Source of the DNA: Holtiella tumoricola
GTDB taxonomy: Bacteria; Bacillota; Clostridia; Lachnospirales; Cellulosilyticaceae
Assembly: GCF_027857615.1 (NCBI RefSeq)
Contig: NZ_JAQIFT010000043.1
Location: forward strand, 1 to 64,000
Length of the DNA stretch: 64,000 bases
Reading direction: 5' to 3'
The notes under the pieces are model-generated. The model worked only from the letters and a program-made list of their open reading frames with translations. It made no database searches and was not told the DNA's origin. Of this stretch, positions 61,235-64,000 are shown in pieces; within the stretch, counting starts at the first letter, position 1, and each line of letters opens with the position of its first letter. The translations under genes were made by a program, and so were the position numbers.

Positions 61235-63205
61235 ATGCAGGGGAGAAAAAGGGGAATAAGAGAAAAAATGGTTACACAGTTTTCTAAAATTTTGCTTATT
61301 ATCACCTCTTTATTAACAGTAGTAGCTATATCTGTGGGGGCTATTACGGTGAATTCAGTGGTGAAGCATATGATGCCAGAGCTAGTAAGTATGACGACAA
61401 AATCTATAGAGAACAAATTAGAATTCTATACAAGTGTGATGATGAATGTAGCAAGCTTTGATCATATTACAGATCCATCACTTTGGATGAGTGCTAAGTT
61501 TGGAACACTTGAAGAAAATAGAGAGTACTTAGATGCAGATACACTTGTTATGGCAACAACAGAAGGGGAAATACTTAGACAAGATGGCAAAAAGGCAAAT
61601 ATAAAAGATACAGATGCTTTTAAAGAAGCATTGACTGGCAAGACTTATATTTCAACGCCTAGCCTCAATGCGCTATCAGGGAAAATGAGCTTTGATATTG
61701 CAACACCTGTGTATTATGAAAAAGAAATCGTCAATGTCTTAGTTGCAACTTTTGATGCAGAGAAACTTACAGATATGATTAGAGAGAGCAAAGTAGGGGA
61801 GAAGGGTCAAGTTTTCATTATAAATGGTAACGGTACCACTATTGCGCACTTAGATATGGAAAGAGTAAATAGTCAAGAAAATGTGATTGCATTAGCTGAT
61901 GAGAATAAGGCGTATCAATCTCTTTCACGTATACATACTCATATGGTAAATGGTGAGAAAGGAATAGATACTTATCAATTAGAAGGGAAAAAATATTTTA
62001 TAGGTTATGAGCCCATCCCAAGTACCAGATGGTCAGTAGGTGTGGCATTACCTAATGCTGAAGTGTATCAGGAAATACGTATTTTAGCAGTAGTGATGAT
62101 TGGACTTTGTATTGGATCTTTAATACTAGGAATGAGTGCTATACGTAAATTAGCCTATAACATTACTCATCCACTTGAAGCCCTAACAGAGCGTGCAAAG
62201 CAATTACAAAAAGGCGACTTAACTTCTGTAGTAGAACCTATTGAAACAGGAGATGAACTTGAAACCCTTTATCTATCATTACAAGAGGTGATAGGAAGCT
62301 TTGCAACCTATGTGAAAGATATTGATGATGTTTTACAGCGTCTTGCAGATGGTGATTTAACTGTAGCAAGCCACTTAGAGTATGAAGGAGACTTTGCACC
62401 CATTAAGCAATCACTCAATTCCATTGCACAGACCTTAAAAGGGACTATGGAAGAGATCCATCATGTATCTGAATATGTCTTTGGACAGGCTAAGAGAGTA
62501 GCAGAAACAGCCAATGAACTTGCAGCATCAGCCTCCGAACAAGCTGCTTCAGTAGAAGAAATTAACACGAACATAGGGGATATGGCTAAACAGATTAGAC
62601 GTAGTAGTAGACATGCCAAGAAGATGGATGAGATTGCTCAAGATGTGATAGAAGAGATCGAGCAAGGTACAACCCAAATGCATAATATGGAGCAAGCCAT
62701 TGTCAATATCCAAGTATCGGCAGGACAAATCTCAGAGATCATCCAAGTGATTGACCAGATTGCAGCGCAGACCAATTTACTGGCTCTTAATGCATCTATA
62801 GAAGCAGCTCGTGCAGGAGAAGCAGGACGTGGATTTGCAGTAGTTGCCAGTGAAGTGAAGTCTCTGGCAGAACGTAGCATGGAAGCGGCAAAGCAAACTG
62901 CAGAGTTGGTAGGGGCAACACTTCACACAGTAGAAGGTAGTGCGCAGATTATCACTAACACGACAGCTTCCTTTAACAAAATTGTTGAAAGTATTGATAC
63001 AGTTATTGTGAGTGTTAAAAAGACTGCTGAGGCAGCAGAGATTCAATCCGAAGCCGTTAATGAGATTACCACAGTTGTAGAAGAGATTTCTGGGCTGGTA
63101 CAGACAACATCCGGTAATGCTCAAGAAAGCTCTGCAAGTAGTGAAGAACTTGAGACCAGCGCGAGAGTACTTCAAGAGAAGATTAATTATTTCAAAGTAG
63201 GTTAA
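61235..63205 (+). CDS. methyl-accepting chemotaxis protein, paralogue of the preceding gene
   Basis: A chemoreceptor of 656 residues, exactly the length of its upstream neighbour and alike in every domain: TM1, double-Cache domain, TM2, HAMP and signalling domain with tip ALNASIEAARAGEAGRGF. The Cache domains differ most (for example SLWMSAKFGTLEENREYLDADTL against its counterpart), pointing to a different or related ligand after tandem duplication. ATG 61235 follows GAGGAGG by 6 bases. It has its own promoter and terminator. Confidence 0.92.
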   Translation: MQGRKRGIREKMVTQFSKILLIITSLLTVVAISVGAITVNSVVKHMMPELVSMTTKSIENKLEFYTSVMMNVASFDHITDPSLWMSAKFGTLEENREYLDADTLVMATTEGEILRQDGKKANIKDTDAFKEALTGKTYISTPSLNALSGKMSFDIATPVYYEKEIVNVLVATFDAEKLTDMIRESKVGEKGQVFIINGNGTTIAHLDMERVNSQENVIALADENKAYQSLSRIHTHMVNGEKGIDTYQLEGKKYFIGYEPIPSTRWSVGVALPNAEVYQEIRILAVVMIGLCIGSLILGMSAIRKLAYNITHPLEALTERAKQLQKGDLTSVVEPIETGDELETLYLSLQEVIGSFATYVKDIDDVLQRLADGDLTVASHLEYEGDFAPIKQSLNSIAQTLKGTMEEIHHVSEYVFGQAKRVAETANELAASASEQAASVEEINTNIGDMAKQIRRSSRHAKKMDEIAQDVIEEIEQGTTQMHNMEQAIVNIQVSAGQISEIIQVIDQIAAQTNLLALNASIEAARAGEAGRGFAVVASEVKSLAERSMEAAKQTAELVGATLHTVEGSAQIITNTTASFNKIVESIDTVIVSVKKTAEAAEIQSEAVNEITTVVEEISGLVQTTSGNAQESSASSEELETSARVLQEKINYFKVG

Positions 63206-63292
63206 AAAAATGAAAAGGTATAAGCAGTAGGTATATGCAGAGTAATAGGGATATAATAGAGTAGAAATAGAGCTTAAAATGATAAAGCAAAT

Positions 63293-63333
63293 GGGGGTGT
63301 TGCATGAGAAGTAGATGCAGCACCTTTTTAGAT
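63293..63333 (+). terminator. intrinsic terminator after the second chemoreceptor gene
   Basis: Stem GGTGTTGCAT / ATGCAGCACC with a 9-base loop and TTTTT. The remaining bases to recQ (63334-63445) show nothing definite. Confidence 0.85.
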
Positions 63334-63445
63334 GTTTTTATATTTTCTTATATAAAGAAGCTTCTCTATAAGAAGAGAGGTTGAAGAAGTAGGGCAAAAT
63401 GAGCTATAGTAAGAGATAAGAGTAATGATGCAAAGGATAGAACAT

Positions 63446-64000
63446 ATGAGACCATTAGAGATTTTAAAACAATATTTTGGATATAGTAGTTTTAGAGTAG
63501 GACAAGAAGAGATTATAGGGGCATTGGTAAATGGACAAGATGTACTAGGCATTATGCCAACAGGTGCAGGGAAATCTATTTGTTATCAAGTACCAGCTTT
63601 ATGCGGGAGCGGTGTAAGTTTGGTCATTTCGCCTTTAATTTCTTTAATGAAAGACCAAGTGGATGCCTTAAGAGAGATGGGGATAGAAGCTGCTGTTCTT
63701 AATAGTACACTCAGTGCCCATGCCTATAGAGAGGTAATGGAAGATGCAAGAGAAGGTAGATATAAACTGATCTATGTAGCACCAGAACGATTAGAGTCTT
63801 ATGACTTTGTCAGCTTATGTAGAGGACTGCCTATAGATTATGTCATTATTGATGAGGCACACTGTGTAAGCCAATGGGGACACGACTTTAGACCAAGTTA
63901 TAGAGGTGTTGGTAACTTTATTAGAAGTCTACCACATCGCCCAGTGGTTGGTGCATTTACAGCAACTGCCACACCTAAAGTTAAGGAAGATATGCTGGCA
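63446..64000 (+). CDS. recQ: ATP-dependent DNA helicase RecQ, 5' part (cut by window end)
   Basis: The first 185 codons of a superfamily 2 helicase acting in DNA repair run off the right edge. Motif 0 (FGYSSFRVGQEEII), Walker A (MPTGAGKSICYQVPA), motif Ia (VISPLISLMKDQV) and the DEAH box (IIDEAHCVSQWGHDFRPSY) are all present, with the aromatic-rich loop after the DEAH box that is specific to RecQ. AAAGGA precedes the ATG. RQC and HRDC domains would lie beyond the window. Confidence 0.93.
   Translation, partial: MRPLEILKQYFGYSSFRVGQEEIIGALVNGQDVLGIMPTGAGKSICYQVPALCGSGVSLVISPLISLMKDQVDALREMGIEAAVLNSTLSAHAYREVMEDAREGRYKLIYVAPERLESYDFVSLCRGLPIDYVIIDEAHCVSQWGHDFRPSYRGVGNFIRSLPHRPVVGAFTATATPKVKEDMLA

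Noticed and set aside
62777..63175. Long minus-strand frame rich in Cys opposite the second chemoreceptor gene.
   Set aside because: It is an antisense shadow of a clear coding region, with no ribosome site or family resemblance.
1..64000. Search for tRNA or rRNA genes, CRISPR arrays, insertion sequences, integrases and phage genes.
   Set aside because: None was recognised by eye; a covariance and profile search would be needed to exclude small or degraded examples.

Overview
The window looks like a chromosomal segment of an anaerobic, low-GC Firmicute of class Clostridia. A plant-polysaccharide-degrading Lachnospirales / Cellulosilyticum-like organism is my best guess. The evidence is AT-rich DNA with strong AGGAGG ribosome sites, T-box leaders, oxygen-independent assimilation enzymes (AsrABC, CbiK), YesMN/LplABC-type sugar uptake and many intracellular beta-glycosidases. 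The species is inference; no rRNA, tRNA, CRISPR, transposase or phage gene was seen.

Layout. 1-6.2 kb: a beta-galactoside operon with a sugar-binding lipoprotein, two ABC permeases and a split heterodimeric beta-galactosidase (LacL/LacM). 6.3-8.1 kb: an unknown protein, MutY and a candidate small RNA. 8.1-12.2 kb: a LysR regulator and the anaerobic sulfite reductase operon asrABC. 12.3-18.6 kb: the tetrapyrrole genes hemA, hemC, cobA-hemD fusion, hemB and hemL, which feed siroheme (needed by AsrC) and B12. 18.8-24.6 kb: a small membrane protein, a TetM-like ribosome-protection GTPase fused to a YacP/Rae1-type NYN nuclease, an ECF sigma factor with a long C-terminal domain, and an APH-fold kinase. 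24.6-28.1 kb: two amino-acid-sensing leaders. trpS carries a Trp T-box followed by a WWW leader peptide. An NSS-family transporter carries a Phe/Tyr-rich leader peptide with a cascade of mutually exclusive hairpins.

28.1-43.2 kb: a coiled-coil protein, a ZIP metal transporter, then a beta-glucan/beta-glucoside block: a GH94-clan phosphorylase-like protein, GH1, an LplABC importer, GH30 and a YesMN two-component system. 43.3-49.6 kb: full-length GH2 beta-galactosidase divergent from an AraC regulator, a DUF402 protein, and an Ile-type T-box in front of brnQ. 50-55.6 kb: an M28 peptidase, then a small sulfur/anion module of SLC13 permease, Crp/Fnr regulator and aryl-sulfate sulfotransferase. 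Two almost identical 24-bp palindromes lie at the same place in the permease and sulfotransferase promoters. 55.7-57.1 kb: sirC-cbiK, completing sirohydrochlorin metal insertion. 57.1-64 kb: a small protein, a MATE exporter, two paralogous chemoreceptors and the 5' part of recQ.

The most unusual points are the tandem T-box plus Trp leader peptide before trpS, the peptide-dependent attenuator of the NSS transporter, the shared Crp/Fnr-type operators of the sulfotransferase module, and the GTPase-nuclease fusion. All functions are inferred from reading motifs and context; no database search was run.
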